This document shows positions 40,473 to 49,853 of a stretch of 64,000 bases of DNA, one piece after another. The position numbers and the translations under genes are program-made. Position 1 is the stretch's first letter, and every line of letters starts with the position of its first letter. The stretch lies in NCBI RefSeq assembly GCF_016862795.1, contig NZ_BONQ01000130.1:1-64000 (forward strand). The letters are read 5' to 3'. The DNA comes from Dactylosporangium siamense (GTDB lineage: Bacteria; Actinomycetota; Actinomycetes; Mycobacteriales; Micromonosporaceae). Under the pieces are notes generated by a model. It saw only the letters and a program-made list of their open reading frames with translations, was not told the origin of the DNA and made no database searches.

Positions 40473-41825
40473 TCACCCGGGCAGACCCATACCCTGCTTG
40501 ACCTTGTCGGTGCCGCGGACCACGACCCGGTCGCCGTCGGCGACGCCGGTGAGGACCTGGACCCGGTCCTGGCCGGAGACGCCGACGGTGACCGGCGCCT
40601 GGACGGCCTTGCCGTCGCGGACGAGCCAGACGACGTCCTTGCCGCCGACGTTGAACACCGCCGCCGCCGGCACCGTCACCGCGTCGCGGATCTGGCGGAC
40701 CTGCAGGTGCGCGACGGCGTTCATGCCGGGGCGGGGCGCCGGGGCGGGCCGGCCGTCGGCGAAGGTGCCCTTGCCCAGGGTGAGCCGGGACCGGTACGAC
40801 ACGCCGCCGCGCGCCGACGTGGTCGGCAGGACGTCCGCGGACGTGACGGTCGCCTCGTAGGTGGCGCCGGGTGCCGCGTCGAGCTCGACCCGCGCGGTGA
40901 CGTCGGGCTGGACGAGCAGCACGTCGGTCTCGTCGATCTCCGCCATCAGCCCGAGCTGCGACACGTCGACGACGGTGAGGATCGCGGTGCCGGCGGTCAC
41001 CTGGCCGCCGACGGGGACGGCCGGGTCGACGCCCGGCCCGGCGCCGGTGCCGGTGCCCGCCCCGGCCGCGGCGGGGGCCTGGCCGCCGGTCGCGGCGCCG
41101 AGCAGGTCCGTGATCGACGGTGCCGCGGCCGCCGAGGTGCCGCCGAGCTGGACGACGCCGGCGACCGGGGCCCGCAGCGTCAACGCGTCGACGGTCGACC
41201 TGGCCAGGTCGTAGGCGGCCTGCGCCTGGCTGCGCTGGGCGGCGGTGAGGGCGGCCATGGCCTTCGTGACGCTGGCCAGGCCGCGCTGGACCGCGGCGAT
41301 CACCGCACGGGCCGACGCGGCCGCCTCCTGGTAGGACTTCTCCGCGAAGTCGATCTGCGCGAGGAGCCCGGCCCGCACCCCGGTGTCCGCGATGACCTGG
41401 GCGGCCTTGCGGGCCTCGCCGAACGCCTTCGCGGCGGCGTCGTCGGTCTTCTTCTGCGTCGCCGACAGGTTCTTGACCCCGCCGCCCCCGCCGCCGGCGC
41501 CCTTGAGCGCGTCGAGGGCCTCCTCCGCGGCGCGCAGCCGCTGCTGCGCGGACGGGGAGTCCACGACGGCCAGGACCTGCCCGGCGGCGACCGTGTCGCC
41601 GGGGCGCACCGCGAGCGACGCGAGGGTGCCGTCCGCGGCGGCGGTCAGGGTCGCGGCGGCCCGCGCGGTGACGGTGGCCGGGGCATCGACGACCTCGACG
41701 ACGTCACCGCGACCGGCGGTGCCGAGTCCGATGTCGTCCTGCTCGTCGGTGCAGGACGCGCCGGTGAGCGAGAAGAGGGTGAGGACGGCCACGAGGAGCT
41801 GAACACGCGGGGGGACGCGATTCAC
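40473..41825 (-). CDS. MacA-like membrane-fusion/adaptor protein
   Basis: The 450-residue protein has an N-terminal export signal (about 1-24) ending GASC, a possible but weak lipobox. A biotinyl-lipoyl-like half (TLAAAADGTLASLAVRPGDTVAAGQVLAVV), a long helical hairpin (about 90-200), and beta-barrel and C-terminal domains (VPAAAVFNVGGKDVVWLV) follow. In actinobacteria such adaptors work with MacB-like ABC exporters without an outer membrane. GTG 41825. Confidence 0.85.
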   Translation of the reverse strand: MNRVPPRVQLLVAVLTLFSLTGASCTDEQDDIGLGTAGRGDVVEVVDAPATVTARAAATLTAAADGTLASLAVRPGDTVAAGQVLAVVDSPSAQQRLRAAEEALDALKGAGGGGGGVKNLSATQKKTDDAAAKAFGEARKAAQVIADTGVRAGLLAQIDFAEKSYQEAAASARAVIAAVQRGLASVTKAMAALTAAQRSQAQAAYDLARSTVDALTLRAPVAGVVQLGGTSAAAAPSITDLLGAATGGQAPAAAGAGTGTGAGPGVDPAVPVGGQVTAGTAILTVVDVSQLGLMAEIDETDVLLVQPDVTARVELDAAPGATYEATVTSADVLPTTSARGGVSYRSRLTLGKGTFADGRPAPAPRPGMNAVAHLQVRQIRDAVTVPAAAVFNVGGKDVVWLVRDGKAVQAPVTVGVSGQDRVQVLTGVADGDRVVVRGTDKVKQGMGLPG

Positions 41826-41860
41826 GCCCGCAAGTCTGCCACGCCGGTCACCGGCGCCGA

Positions 41861-43954
41861 TCAGACGTGGTTGCGCACGTACTTCACGCAGTCGGTGGCG
41901 ACGTCGTCCCAGGACACGCCGTAGACCTTCGTGGCGGCTTCCTGCAGCGCCTCGCCCTGCCTGGCGGTCAGGTCGAAGAACTCGAGCATCTTCGCCTCGC
42001 CGAAGCGTTCCGCCATCCGGTTGACCGCCAGGTACGCCACGCCGTACCGGCCGCTGACGTCGGCGGAGCTGGTGCCCTCCGGCGGGTCGTCCATCGCGAT
42101 CTCGTTGGCCCAGCGGCCGCTCTGCACGTACTTGCGGACCGAGGTGACGTCGTCGAAGCGGCCGCCGAGGCCCTGGACCCGCACGTATTCGGCGATGCCC
42201 TCGACCAGCCACCAGGTCTGGTCGTAGGCGCGGGACACCTTGGCGAGGGTCACCACGTGCGTGAACTCGTGCCGCAGGACGTCCAGGGTCTCCTTGACGT
42301 CGACCCGGTTCGCGTTGAGCACGATCTCGGTCGCGTCGGCGGTCAGCGGCAGCGCGAAGCCGGCGACCCAGCTCTCCTGCTTGATGCCGTACCAGGTGGA
42401 CCACTCCTCGGGTCCGGCCAGGTAGACGACGTACCGCGACGGCGCCGGGCTCCACTTCGAGTAGCGGTCGGCGAGTTCCGCGGCCTTCTCGGCGGCGGTG
42501 AGCATCGTGGTCAGGCGGGAGGCGTACTTCGGGGTGGTGGCCATGACGACCCGCTTGCCGACGGCGACCCGCAGTTCGCTGCGTTCCCACGGGCGAGGGC
42601 CGAGGTCCTCGGCGACCCCGAACTCCAGCAGTTTCACCGTGCCGCCGGTGACGCTCCACTTCGTCTTCGTCTCGAGGTTCATCGGGTCGCAGGTGGTCAC
42701 GACGTAGCAGTACTTGACGTAGACGATCACGTCGGCGGTGTTGTCGGTGCCGACCTTGACGGCGTCCAGGACGCTCGGCTCCCACACCTTCACCTGCAGC
42801 TGGCGCAGCGAGTTGAACCGTCTGGTGAGGTCCTCGCGCAGCGTGGCCGCGGACGGGTCGACGGCGGCGACGAACCCGTCGGCGTCGCCCTTGAGCAGCG
42901 CCGCACCCTGGTCGGCGAGGGCCTGCTTGACCTTGGCGTCGACCGACGGCGGGGTGGATGCCTTCGGGCTGCCGCTCGGGCCGGGTTTGCCGTTGGCCTG
43001 GCCGGGGTTGCGGCCGGCCGGGTCGACGCCCTGGGCGGAGCCGCTGGCGGTCCGCTCCCGCCGCACGGCCTCGAACGCGATCGCCGCCGGGGGCGTGACC
43101 AGGATCAGGGCGAGCGCGACGAGCAGGGCGGCGCGCAGTCCGGTGATCCTGGAGCGCCGCGGCGGGACGGGCGGCGGGAACTGCGGGTAGCCGAACTGTC
43201 CGGGATGGTGCTGCGGCGGATATGGCGGTCCGGGGTACGGCTGCTGCGGCGGCGCGTACATCTGCGGGCCGGACTGGGACGGTACGCCCAGATGCGGGCC
43301 GGACGGGAACTGCCCGGTCGGACCGGACCCGGGGAACTGCCCCGTGGGGAACTGGCCGGTCGGACCGGATCCGGGAAACTGGCCGGCGGGGAACTGGCCG
43401 GCGGGGAACTGGCCGGTGGGGAACTGGCCGGTCCGCGGCGGCACCGGCGGGAACTGGCCGGTCGGGGTGCGTCCCGGGAACGTTCCGGTCTGGTGCGGCA
43501 CGACCGGGAACTGGCCCGTCGAGGGCTGCGGTCGCGGCGGCAGCGACGGCGGGCTGTCCGGTGGCACGAACCCCGTCACGGCCGGCTCGCCCGGCATCGG
43601 CTGGTTCTCGGCGGACGTCCGGGGCTGGATGACCGGGTGCTGGCCGGTGTTGCCGATCCGCGGCGGGAACGGCCCGACCGGCGGCCACGGCGCCACCGGC
43701 TCCGGCGACGTCAACGACCGCGCGGGCAGCGGCGCCGTCGGGATCGGCTCGTGGACGGCGATCGGGTCGGCCACCCGTGGCGGCGCCTGCGGCACCGGCA
43801 CCGGGATCACCGGCGGTGCGGCGGGCGCCGCGACGGGTTCGGCCTCAGTGGCGGGGCGCTGGCGGGGAAGCGGCGCGCGGGTCGGCGCCACGGGGTCCGG
43901 CGCGGCGTCCGGTCCCGTGTGGCGGGTCGCGTCAGACTCATCCCCCTGCATCAC
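41861..43954 (-). CDS. Membrane-anchored HEFTH metallopeptidase-like protein with TGQFP repeats
   Basis: A 697-residue protein. The cytosolic N-terminal half is Pro-rich, with about eight xGQFP repeats (about 165-215), then one transmembrane helix (about 275-297). The exported C-terminal part has a conserved NTF2-like region and a peptidase-MA-type core with RHEFTHVVT (near 562) and EGIAEYV (near 585), giving HExxH and a third Glu ligand. It may cleave or bind envelope proteins. It ends 35 bases before the MacA-like gene, so it may be expressed with the exporter. Confidence 0.75.
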   Translation of the reverse strand: MMQGDESDATRHTGPDAAPDPVAPTRAPLPRQRPATEAEPVAAPAAPPVIPVPVPQAPPRVADPIAVHEPIPTAPLPARSLTSPEPVAPWPPVGPFPPRIGNTGQHPVIQPRTSAENQPMPGEPAVTGFVPPDSPPSLPPRPQPSTGQFPVVPHQTGTFPGRTPTGQFPPVPPRTGQFPTGQFPAGQFPAGQFPGSGPTGQFPTGQFPGSGPTGQFPSGPHLGVPSQSGPQMYAPPQQPYPGPPYPPQHHPGQFGYPQFPPPVPPRRSRITGLRAALLVALALILVTPPAAIAFEAVRRERTASGSAQGVDPAGRNPGQANGKPGPSGSPKASTPPSVDAKVKQALADQGAALLKGDADGFVAAVDPSAATLREDLTRRFNSLRQLQVKVWEPSVLDAVKVGTDNTADVIVYVKYCYVVTTCDPMNLETKTKWSVTGGTVKLLEFGVAEDLGPRPWERSELRVAVGKRVVMATTPKYASRLTTMLTAAEKAAELADRYSKWSPAPSRYVVYLAGPEEWSTWYGIKQESWVAGFALPLTADATEIVLNANRVDVKETLDVLRHEFTHVVTLAKVSRAYDQTWWLVEGIAEYVRVQGLGGRFDDVTSVRKYVQSGRWANEIAMDDPPEGTSSADVSGRYGVAYLAVNRMAERFGEAKMLEFFDLTARQGEALQEAATKVYGVSWDDVATDCVKYVRNHV
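43304..43445. repeat. 15-bp coding tandem repeat (GQFP motif)
   Basis: Unit GGCCGGCGGGGAACT recurs four times at about 43381-43440, with diverged copies on the left. Each codes for one five-residue TGQFP/AGQFP repeat on the minus strand. Copy number is likely to vary between strains. Confidence 0.7.
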
Positions 43955-44042
43955 TGCCGGAACGTACGCGACGCGGTCAAGGTGGCGCGTCGCCCGTACG
44001 GACGAGATGCTGTGTTAGCCCGTAACCTCCCGATGTGTCCGT

Positions 44043-44963
44043 CTAGCCCCGGGAGGTGACCGCCCGGGCGAGGAAGCCGAGGTTGGCGGGCCGCTCGGCG
44101 AGGCGCCGCATCATGTACGCATACCACTGCGTCCCGTACGGCAGGTAGACCCGCACGGTGTACCCGAGCCGGGCGAGCCGGAGCTGTTCGTCGGGGCGCA
44201 CCCCGTACAACATCTGAAACTCGAACTCGTCGGGGTTGCGGTCGAACCATTTGGCCCGGTCCTCACCGATCGCGACCAGTCGCGGGTCGTGCGTGGCGAG
44301 CATCGGGTAGCCGGTGCCGGCCATGAGCACGTTGAGGCAGCGCACGTAGGACTTGTCGACGTCGAGACGGGACTGGTACGCCACCGACTCCGGCTCCTTG
44401 TACGCGCCCTTGCACAGGCGGACCCGGGAGCCGCTGACGGCCAGCTCGCGGCAGTCGGCCTCGGTGCGGCGCAGGTAGGACTGCAGCACGGCGCCGGTGG
44501 TCGGGAAGTCGGCGCGGAGCCGGGCGAGGACCTCGAGCGTGGAGTCGGTGGTGGTGTGGTCCTCGGCGTCGAGGGTGACGGTGGTGCCGGCCTCGCTCGC
44601 CTTGGCACAGATCGCGCGGGCGTGCTCGTAGGCGAGTTTCTCGTCGAAGACCTGGCCGAGTGCGGACAGCTTCAGGCTGACCTCGGCGGCGGGGGTCAGC
44701 TCGGCGGCGTGCAGGGCGTCGAGCAGGTGCAGGTATTCGTCTCGGGTCGCCTCGGCCTGCTGGGGGTTGGTGGTGTCCTCCCCCAGGTGGTCGATGGTGA
44801 CGGCCAGCCCGTCGGCGACGAGTTCGCGGGTGCGTTGTAACGCGTCCTCCGCGTGCTCGCCGGCGATGAACCGGCGCACGATGCTCCGGCTGACCGGGGC
44901 GGTTTCAACGATCCGCTCGACCCGATGTGAGCGGGCTGCGGCGAGGATGACCGATCTGAGCAT
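44043..44963 (-). CDS. Proline dehydrogenase
   Basis: The 306-residue monofunctional PRODH has ERIVETAPVSRSIVRRFIAGE at the N-terminus, then TIDHLGEDT, the barrel motifs VSLKLSALGQ, TLDAEDHTTTD, VRLCKGAYKEPESVAY, and MLYGVRPDEQ, and the C-terminal VYLPYGTQWYAYMMRRLAERP. It oxidises proline to pyrroline-5-carboxylate with FAD at the membrane. ATG 44963 is assumed; ATG 44993 is an in-frame alternative. It is divergent from the CGNR regulator gene. Confidence 0.93.
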   Translation of the reverse strand: MLRSVILAAARSHRVERIVETAPVSRSIVRRFIAGEHAEDALQRTRELVADGLAVTIDHLGEDTTNPQQAEATRDEYLHLLDALHAAELTPAAEVSLKLSALGQVFDEKLAYEHARAICAKASEAGTTVTLDAEDHTTTDSTLEVLARLRADFPTTGAVLQSYLRRTEADCRELAVSGSRVRLCKGAYKEPESVAYQSRLDVDKSYVRCLNVLMAGTGYPMLATHDPRLVAIGEDRAKWFDRNPDEFEFQMLYGVRPDEQLRLARLGYTVRVYLPYGTQWYAYMMRRLAERPANLGFLARAVTSRG

Positions 44964-45041
44964 GTGCCGAGCGTAGACAGAACCACTCGCCATCGGTGAC
45001 GCCTGGTCGCCAGTGTGGCATTTCTTGACTACCTTGGTCGG

Positions 45042-45629
45042 GTGGACTTCGACGCGTATGCGCGGACCGCTGTCGACATCGTCAACGCGCCGCTCGAAAG
45101 CATGCAGGATCTCGCCGCACTGTTCGGCGAGGACAGTTGGCAGACCGCCGAGGCGACGGAGCGCGATCTGATCGCGTTCCGGCGTGCCCGGAAGCGGCTG
45201 CGGGAGGTGTTCGAGCACGGTTCCTCCGGCCGGGACATGGCCGCGGTCGCCGAGCTCAACGCGCTGCTGGAGGCCTATCCGATGCAGCCGCGGATCTCCG
45301 GTCACGACACCCACGACTGGCACATGCACGTCACCGGTCGCGGGTCCTCGGTCAGCTCGGAGCTCCTGGCGGGCGCGGCGTGGGGCCTGGCGGTGTGGCT
45401 GTGCGAGCACGGCAGCTCCAGGTTCGGTGTCTGCGCCGACGAGCGCTGCGGCAACGTCTATCTGGACACGTCGTCCAACTGCTGCCGCCGGTTCTGCTCG
45501 GAGCGGTGTGCGACCAGGTCGCACGTCGCGGCGCACCGGGCCCGGAAGCGGGCCGCCGAGACGGGCGCCACCCTCGCACCGGCGCAGGTCGGGGTGGGCG
45601 AGGCCGATCGGGCGGTCGTTACCGCGTAA
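45042..45629 (+). CDS. ABATE/CGNR zinc-finger putative regulator
   Basis: The 195-residue protein has an N-terminal ABATE-type region ([15 protein letters not shown] onward) and a C-terminal CGNR zinc finger: [46 protein letters not shown] proteins are predicted stress-responsive transcription factors. The start is uncertain: GTG 45042 fits the family N-terminus, GTG 45015 is longer. It is divergent from the proline dehydrogenase gene by about 78 bases and may regulate it. Confidence 0.8.
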   Translation: MDFDAYARTAVDIVNAPLESMQDLAALFGEDSWQTAEATERDLIAFRRARKRLREVFEHGSSGRDMAAVAELNALLEAYPMQPRISGHDTHDWHMHVTGRGSSVSSELLAGAAWGLAVWLCEHGSSRFGVCADERCGNVYLDTSSNCCRRFCSERCATRSHVAAHRARKRAAETGATLAPAQVGVGEADRAVVTA

Positions 45630-45709
45630 GTGCTGGAAACGGCCACGCACGTGGTCGACTTCGGCATATCTTGCGTGGTGTGGTTCGCTTCGCCGCGCAC
45701 CCGGCATGC

Positions 45710-45721
45710 CCGAAATTTCGG
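45710..45721. promoter_or_regulatory. CCGAAATTTCGG perfect palindrome upstream of the cold-shock gene
   Basis: The 12-base palindrome lies about 110 bases before the csp ATG, inside a 200-base leader/promoter region (45630-45832). It could be an operator or promoter element; no protein can be assigned. Confidence 0.35.
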
Positions 45722-45832
45722 ACAAGTCGGTTGTGCGGTTCAGGGGCGATGTCGGGTCGTGGCATCTGCGCGCGGCCGTCGGCACCGGGCACCACTCCGG
45801 ACCGCAACGCCCTACGAAGGAGAAACAGCACC

Positions 45833-46033
45833 ATGGCACAGGGATCCGTGAAGTGGTTCAACGCTGAGAAGGGCTTCGGCTTCATCAGCGTCGACGGCGG
45901 CAACGACGTCTTCGTCCACTTCTCCGCCATCGCCGAGGACGGCTACCGCAGCCTCGAGGAGAACCAGCGCGTCGAATTCGAGGTCAAGCAGGGCCCGAAG
46001 GGTCCTCAGGCCGAGTCCGTCCGCAAGATCTGA
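45833..46033 (+). CDS. Cold-shock protein (CspA family)
   Basis: The 66-residue protein is a single [26 protein letters not shown] (split RNP1) and DVFVHFSAI (RNP2). It binds single-stranded RNA and acts as an RNA chaperone. ATG 45833 has GAAGGAG ten bases upstream, and a long leader precedes it as in other csp genes. Confidence 0.95.
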   Translation: MAQGSVKWFNAEKGFGFISVDGGNDVFVHFSAIAEDGYRSLEENQRVEFEVKQGPKGPQAESVRKI

Positions 46034-46047
46034 CCGTCGACTTCACG

Positions 46048-46071
46048 GCCCGGCGCGCTCGCGTGCCGGGC
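46048..46071 (+). terminator. Terminator of the cold-shock gene
   Basis: GCCCGGC (46048-46054), ten-base loop, GCCGGGC (46065-46071), then TTTCTT. It begins 15 bases after the stop and is the first of four related hairpin-like units. Confidence 0.75.
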
Positions 46072-46180
46072 TTTCTTCACGTCGCCGGCGCTCGCGGGCC
46101 GGCGGGTTTCATCGCTTCACCGGCGCGTTCGCGGGCCGACGGGTTTCGTGTCGTCGCCGGCGCGCTCGCGGGCCGGCGGT
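46048..46180. repeat. Four related hairpin units after the cold-shock gene
   Basis: Units of about 36 bases with core GCCGGCGCGCTCGCGGGCCGGCGG recur between the csp stop and the convergent isomerase stop (46182). The later ones retain the stem but lose the T-run, suggesting a duplicated terminator. The core is written as a composite of GCCGGC arms around CGCTCGCGG. Confidence 0.65.
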
Positions 46181-46181
46181 C

Positions 46182-46982
46182 TCAGACCTTCGACGGCGTC
46201 GTGAGGTGCTGGCGGGCGAAGCGCAGCGACTCCGCCAGGTCGGCCTCCCGCTCCGCCCTGCTGCTCGCCTTGCGGGTGCCGACCTCCACCGCGACCGACC
46301 CGGTGAACCCGCGCCGCCCCAGCGACTCGAGCAGCTCCGCGCACGGCTGGGTGCCCCGGCCGGGGACCAGGTGCTCGTCGCGGCCCTTGCCGGTGCCGTC
46401 GCCGAGGTGCACGTGGGCCAGGCCCGAGCCCATCGTGTCGGCTAGGCCGAGCGCGTCGGTCCGCGAGGCCGCGCAGTGGGAGAGGTCGAGGGTGTAGGAG
46501 TCGAAGCCGGTGATCGTCGGGTCCCAGCCCGGCGCATACGGCACGAACTCCCGCCCGACCCCGCGCAGCGGGAACATGTTCTCCACCGCGAAGCGGATCC
46601 CGGGGAACGCCCTGCCCAGCCGGGCCAGCCCCGTCTCGAACGTCCGCGCGTAGTCCCGCTGCCAGGCGAACGGCGGGTGCACCACGACGACCGGCGCGCC
46701 GAGCGTGTCGGCGAGCACCGCGGCCCGGCGCAGCCGCTCCCACGGGTCGGGGCTCCACACCCGCTGGGTCACCATCAGACAGGGTGCGTGCACCGAACGG
46801 ACCGGCACACCGTAGTGCTTCGACAGCCCGGCGAGCGCGCCCGCGTCCTGGCTCACCGCGTCGGACCAGACCATCACCTCGACGCCGTCGTAGCCGACGG
46901 CGGCGGCCATCTCGAACCCGGCCGCGGTCGGCTCGGGGAAGACGGACGAGGTGGACAACAGGACCGGCACTCGAGGACTCAC
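46182..46982 (-). CDS. TIM-barrel sugar phosphate isomerase/epimerase family protein
   Basis: The 266-residue protein is an AP-endonuclease-2-like barrel, with VGYDGVEVMVW, SVHAPCL, VVVHPPFAWQ, FAVENMFP, YTLDLSH and HVHLGDGTGKGRDEHL carrying the metal-binding Glu, His and Asp set. The M. tuberculosis equivalent near ppx is Rv0498. The substrate is unknown. It is followed downstream in its operon direction by the csp terminator region. Confidence 0.85.
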   Translation of the reverse strand: MSPRVPVLLSTSSVFPEPTAAGFEMAAAVGYDGVEVMVWSDAVSQDAGALAGLSKHYGVPVRSVHAPCLMVTQRVWSPDPWERLRRAAVLADTLGAPVVVVHPPFAWQRDYARTFETGLARLGRAFPGIRFAVENMFPLRGVGREFVPYAPGWDPTITGFDSYTLDLSHCAASRTDALGLADTMGSGLAHVHLGDGTGKGRDEHLVPGRGTQPCAELLESLGRRGFTGSVAVEVGTRKASSRAEREADLAESLRFARQHLTTPSKV

Positions 46983-47022
46983 TCCACCAGGCTAGCCCCC
47001 GCCGGGTAGCGTCTCCTGTCGA

Positions 47023-47952
47023 TCAACTCGACTCCAACACCTCCAGCCGGCGAAGAATCACCCCTTCGCGCAGCGCCCACGGGCAGATCTCGACCTCGTC
47101 GATGCCCAGGCTGCGCATCGTGACCTCGGCCACGACCGCGCCGGCGAGGATCTGATGGGCCCGCCCCGGGCTGACCCCGTCGATCTCCGCGAGGGCCGCC
47201 GACGGCATCCGGCGGATGAACGACAGGACCTGGTGCAGCCCCGTCCTCGTCAGCCGCCGCGGCGCGCGTGGTCCCGCGCTCGACGGCGCGGCTCCGGCCA
47301 GCCGGGCCAGGGTCCGGAACGTCTTCGAGGTGGCCACCGGCCGGTCCCAGCCGCTGTCCATGAGGCGTTTGGCCGCCTTCGCCACCTCGGCCTCCGCGTA
47401 TTCGCACAGCGCGTCGACGGACGCCTTGCTCGCCGGGTCGCCGTCGAGCCGCTCCCGGGTCAGCCGCCCCGCGCCGAGCGGCACCGACAGCGCCACGTCG
47501 GGCTCCTCGTCGATGCCGGTCGCGAGCTCGAGGGACCCACCGCCGATGTCCATCACCAGCAGCCGCCCGGCCGACCAGCCAAACCAGCGGCGCACCGCCA
47601 GGAACGTCATGATCGCCTCGGCCTCGCCGGACAGGACCTGCAGGTCGACGCCGGTCTCGTCGCGGACCCGCCGCAGCACCCGGGCCGAGTTCTTCGCGTC
47701 CCGCACCGCCGACGTGGCGAACGCGAGCAGGTCCTCGGTCTCCAGCGCCGCCGCCGCGTCCCGGGCCTCGGCGCACGCGGCGACCAGGCTGTCCGCGCCG
47801 GCCCGGCTCAGCTCGCCGTCCTTGCCGATCTTCTCCGCGAGCCGCAGCTCCGCCTTCTGCGAATGCGCCGGCCACGGATGCGCCCCGTGGTGTGCGTCGA
47901 CCACCAGCAGGTGGACCGTGTTCGAACCCACATCCAGCACACCGAGCCGCAT
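47023..47952 (-). CDS. Ppx/GppA-family exopolyphosphatase
   Basis: The 309-residue protein has the ASKHA phosphatase motifs: LGVLDVGSNTVHLLVVD, FATSAVRDAKNS, LSGEAEAIMTFLA, VMDIGGGSLELATG. It lacks the large C-terminal HD-like domain of E. coli Ppx, like the mycobacterial short forms. It degrades polyphosphate and/or pppGpp. ATG 47952 matches the family start; GTG 47979 is possible. It is divergent from the cysteine-rich gene. Confidence 0.88.
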   Translation of the reverse strand: MRLGVLDVGSNTVHLLVVDAHHGAHPWPAHSQKAELRLAEKIGKDGELSRAGADSLVAACAEARDAAAALETEDLLAFATSAVRDAKNSARVLRRVRDETGVDLQVLSGEAEAIMTFLAVRRWFGWSAGRLLVMDIGGGSLELATGIDEEPDVALSVPLGAGRLTRERLDGDPASKASVDALCEYAEAEVAKAAKRLMDSGWDRPVATSKTFRTLARLAGAAPSSAGPRAPRRLTRTGLHQVLSFIRRMPSAALAEIDGVSPGRAHQILAGAVVAEVTMRSLGIDEVEICPWALREGVILRRLEVLESS

Positions 47953-47995
47953 CCCTTCACCGTAATGCCGCGGCCGCACGCGTACCCTTCGTCAG

Positions 47996-48829
47996 ATGGA
48001 GATTCACGTCGCGGTCAACAGCATCGGCGACTCCGAGACGCCACGTGACCGCGAGGTCGACCTGGACTTCCCGCGCGAGTTCCTGGAGTTCTCCGACCCC
48101 GCCGACGCCGACCACCTCGTCCGCGCCGACCTCACCTGGCTGCTGTCCAACTGGACGTGTGTGTACGGCCAGGGCTGCCACGGCATCATCGAGGGCAAGG
48201 CGGAGGAGGGCTGCTGCTCCCACGGCGCGTTCTTCACCGACGACGACGACGAGAAGCGGGTCCGCGCCGCCGCCAAGCGCCTCTCCCCCGAGCACTGGCA
48301 GCACTACCGTCGCGGCTTCAAGCAGTACACCGAATGGGACACCATCGACGGGGAGTCCAAGGCCCTGCGCACCGCCACCCGCCCCGGCGCCGGCTGCGTG
48401 TTCCAGAACGACACCGACTTCCCCGGCGGCGGCGGCTGCGCCCTGCACGGCCAGGCCCTGCGCGACGGTGTCCACCCTCTCGAGTACAAGCCGGACGTGT
48501 GCTGGCAGCTGCCCGTGCGCCGCGACCAGGACTGGCGCAAGCGCCCCGACGGCACCAAGGTCCTCGTGTCCACCCTCGGCGAGTTCGACCGCCGCGGCTG
48601 GGGCGAAGGCGGTCACGACCTGCACTGGTGGTGCACGTCCTCCCCCGACGCCCACGTCGGTGCGAAGCGGCTCTACCAGGAGTACGCGCCGGAGCTGATC
48701 GCCCTCATCGGCCAGGCCGCCTACACGAAGCTGGCCGAGCTGTGCGCGGAGCGGGCGAAGCAGGGCATGATCGCTCCCCACCCGGCCACGACGGTCGCCC
48801 TGACCCTCCTGCCGACCCGCCGCGCCTGA
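47996..48829 (+). CDS. Conserved actinobacterial cysteine-rich protein (Rv0495c-like)
   Basis: The 277-residue protein has [30 protein letters not shown] and [10 protein letters not shown], a spacing of Cys and His that suggests a zinc or iron-sulfur site as in YkgJ-type proteins. The gene is conserved next to ppx in mycobacteria (Rv0495c). No catalytic motif is clear. ATG 47996; no partner gene is downstream on this strand until 49159. Confidence 0.75.
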   Translation: MEIHVAVNSIGDSETPRDREVDLDFPREFLEFSDPADADHLVRADLTWLLSNWTCVYGQGCHGIIEGKAEEGCCSHGAFFTDDDDEKRVRAAAKRLSPEHWQHYRRGFKQYTEWDTIDGESKALRTATRPGAGCVFQNDTDFPGGGGCALHGQALRDGVHPLEYKPDVCWQLPVRRDQDWRKRPDGTKVLVSTLGEFDRRGWGEGGHDLHWWCTSSPDAHVGAKRLYQEYAPELIALIGQAAYTKLAELCAERAKQGMIAPHPATTVALTLLPTRRA

Positions 48830-48853
48830 CGTCATCCTCATGAGAAGTGGCGG

Positions 48854-49066
48854 TCAGCTCTCGCCCTCGGGCGGATCGGCCCGGGTCCGGCGCGACCGGG
48901 CGAACAGCGAGTAGCCGACCGCCGTCAAGGACAGCCCGATGAGAATGCTGGGCAGCGCTTCGGGCCAGCGGGCGCGGAAGATCGCGGTCCAGGTCGAGCT
49001 GGCGGCGAGGAGCACGCCGATCAGCATCATGAGCGTCCCGGCCGGGCCGGAGTTGAAGCTGCGCAC
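48854..49066 (-). CDS. Small two-helix membrane protein
   Basis: The 70-residue protein has two hydrophobic helices (about 10-30 and 37-55) and a positively charged then acidic tail. It is in the gap between the cysteine-rich gene (convergent) and the hexapeptide acyltransferase gene (divergent). Its function is unknown. GTG 49066. Good codon-position GC bias supports it as a gene. Confidence 0.55.
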   Translation of the reverse strand: MRSFNSGPAGTLMMLIGVLLAASSTWTAIFRARWPEALPSILIGLSLTAVGYSLFARSRRTRADPPEGES

Positions 49067-49158
49067 CCCCGGAAACGCTACGGGGTCGGTGGTGTCGAGT
49101 GTGTGACAACGCGGGAACCCGGCCGTGCAACCGGTCCGCGGTGCAATAGGTTCGTGCG

Positions 49159-49806
49159 GTGACCGAAGAGATCTTCCCCGGGGTGGAACTGGGTGAGGGC
49201 ACCGTGGTTGAGCCCGGTGCGCGGATCGGGGTGCCGCCGCGCGGCGCGGCGCCCGGCGAGTTGACGACGATCATCGGGCCTGGCAGCAGGATCCGGTCCG
49301 GGACCGTGATCTACGCGGGTGCGCGGATCGGAGCGCGGTTCCAGTCCGGGCACGGGGCGATGATCCGCGAGAACAACGTCATCGGCGACGGGTGTTCGGT
49401 GGGCACCAACGCGGTGCTGGAGCCGGGCAACCGGATCGGGGACGGAAGCAGGGTCCACTCGCACTGCTTCCTGGAGAACGTGACGCTGGGGCGCCGGGTG
49501 TTCCTCGGGCCCGGGGTGGTCTTCACCGACGACCCGCACCCGCCGTGCCCCCGCTACGACGAGTGCGTCGGCGGCGCCACGGTCGAGGACGACGCCTCGA
49601 TCGGCGGCAACGCGACGATCCTGCCGGGCGTGCGGATCGGGGCCCGGTCGCTGGTCGGCGCGGGGTCGGTGGTGACCCGGGACGTGGCGCCGGACACCGT
49701 CGTCGCGGGCAGCCCGGCGCGGGAGAAGCGCAAGACGTCGGAGCTCGTCTGCGCGCCCGGGCACTTCGCCAAGCCGTACGAGTGGCGCGAAGCACTCGAC
49801 TCCTGA
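49159..49806 (+). CDS. Left-handed beta-helix (hexapeptide-repeat) acyltransferase
   Basis: The 215-residue protein is made of hexapeptide repeats: VELGEGTVVEPGARIG, IGPGSRIRSGTVIYAGARIG, VIGDGCSVGTNAVLEPGNRIG and VGGATVEDDASIGGNATILPGVRIGA. It resembles WbbJ/NeuD-type O-acyl- or N-acyltransferases acting on nucleotide sugars or lipids. GTG 49159 with weak ribosome site. It precedes the PilZ gene. Confidence 0.85.
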   Translation: MTEEIFPGVELGEGTVVEPGARIGVPPRGAAPGELTTIIGPGSRIRSGTVIYAGARIGARFQSGHGAMIRENNVIGDGCSVGTNAVLEPGNRIGDGSRVHSHCFLENVTLGRRVFLGPGVVFTDDPHPPCPRYDECVGGATVEDDASIGGNATILPGVRIGARSLVGAGSVVTRDVAPDTVVAGSPAREKRKTSELVCAPGHFAKPYEWREALDS

Positions 49807-49853
49807 CGGCAGGCGGGCCTCAAGTCGGCGGGCGATCGGCCGAACCTGTAGGC

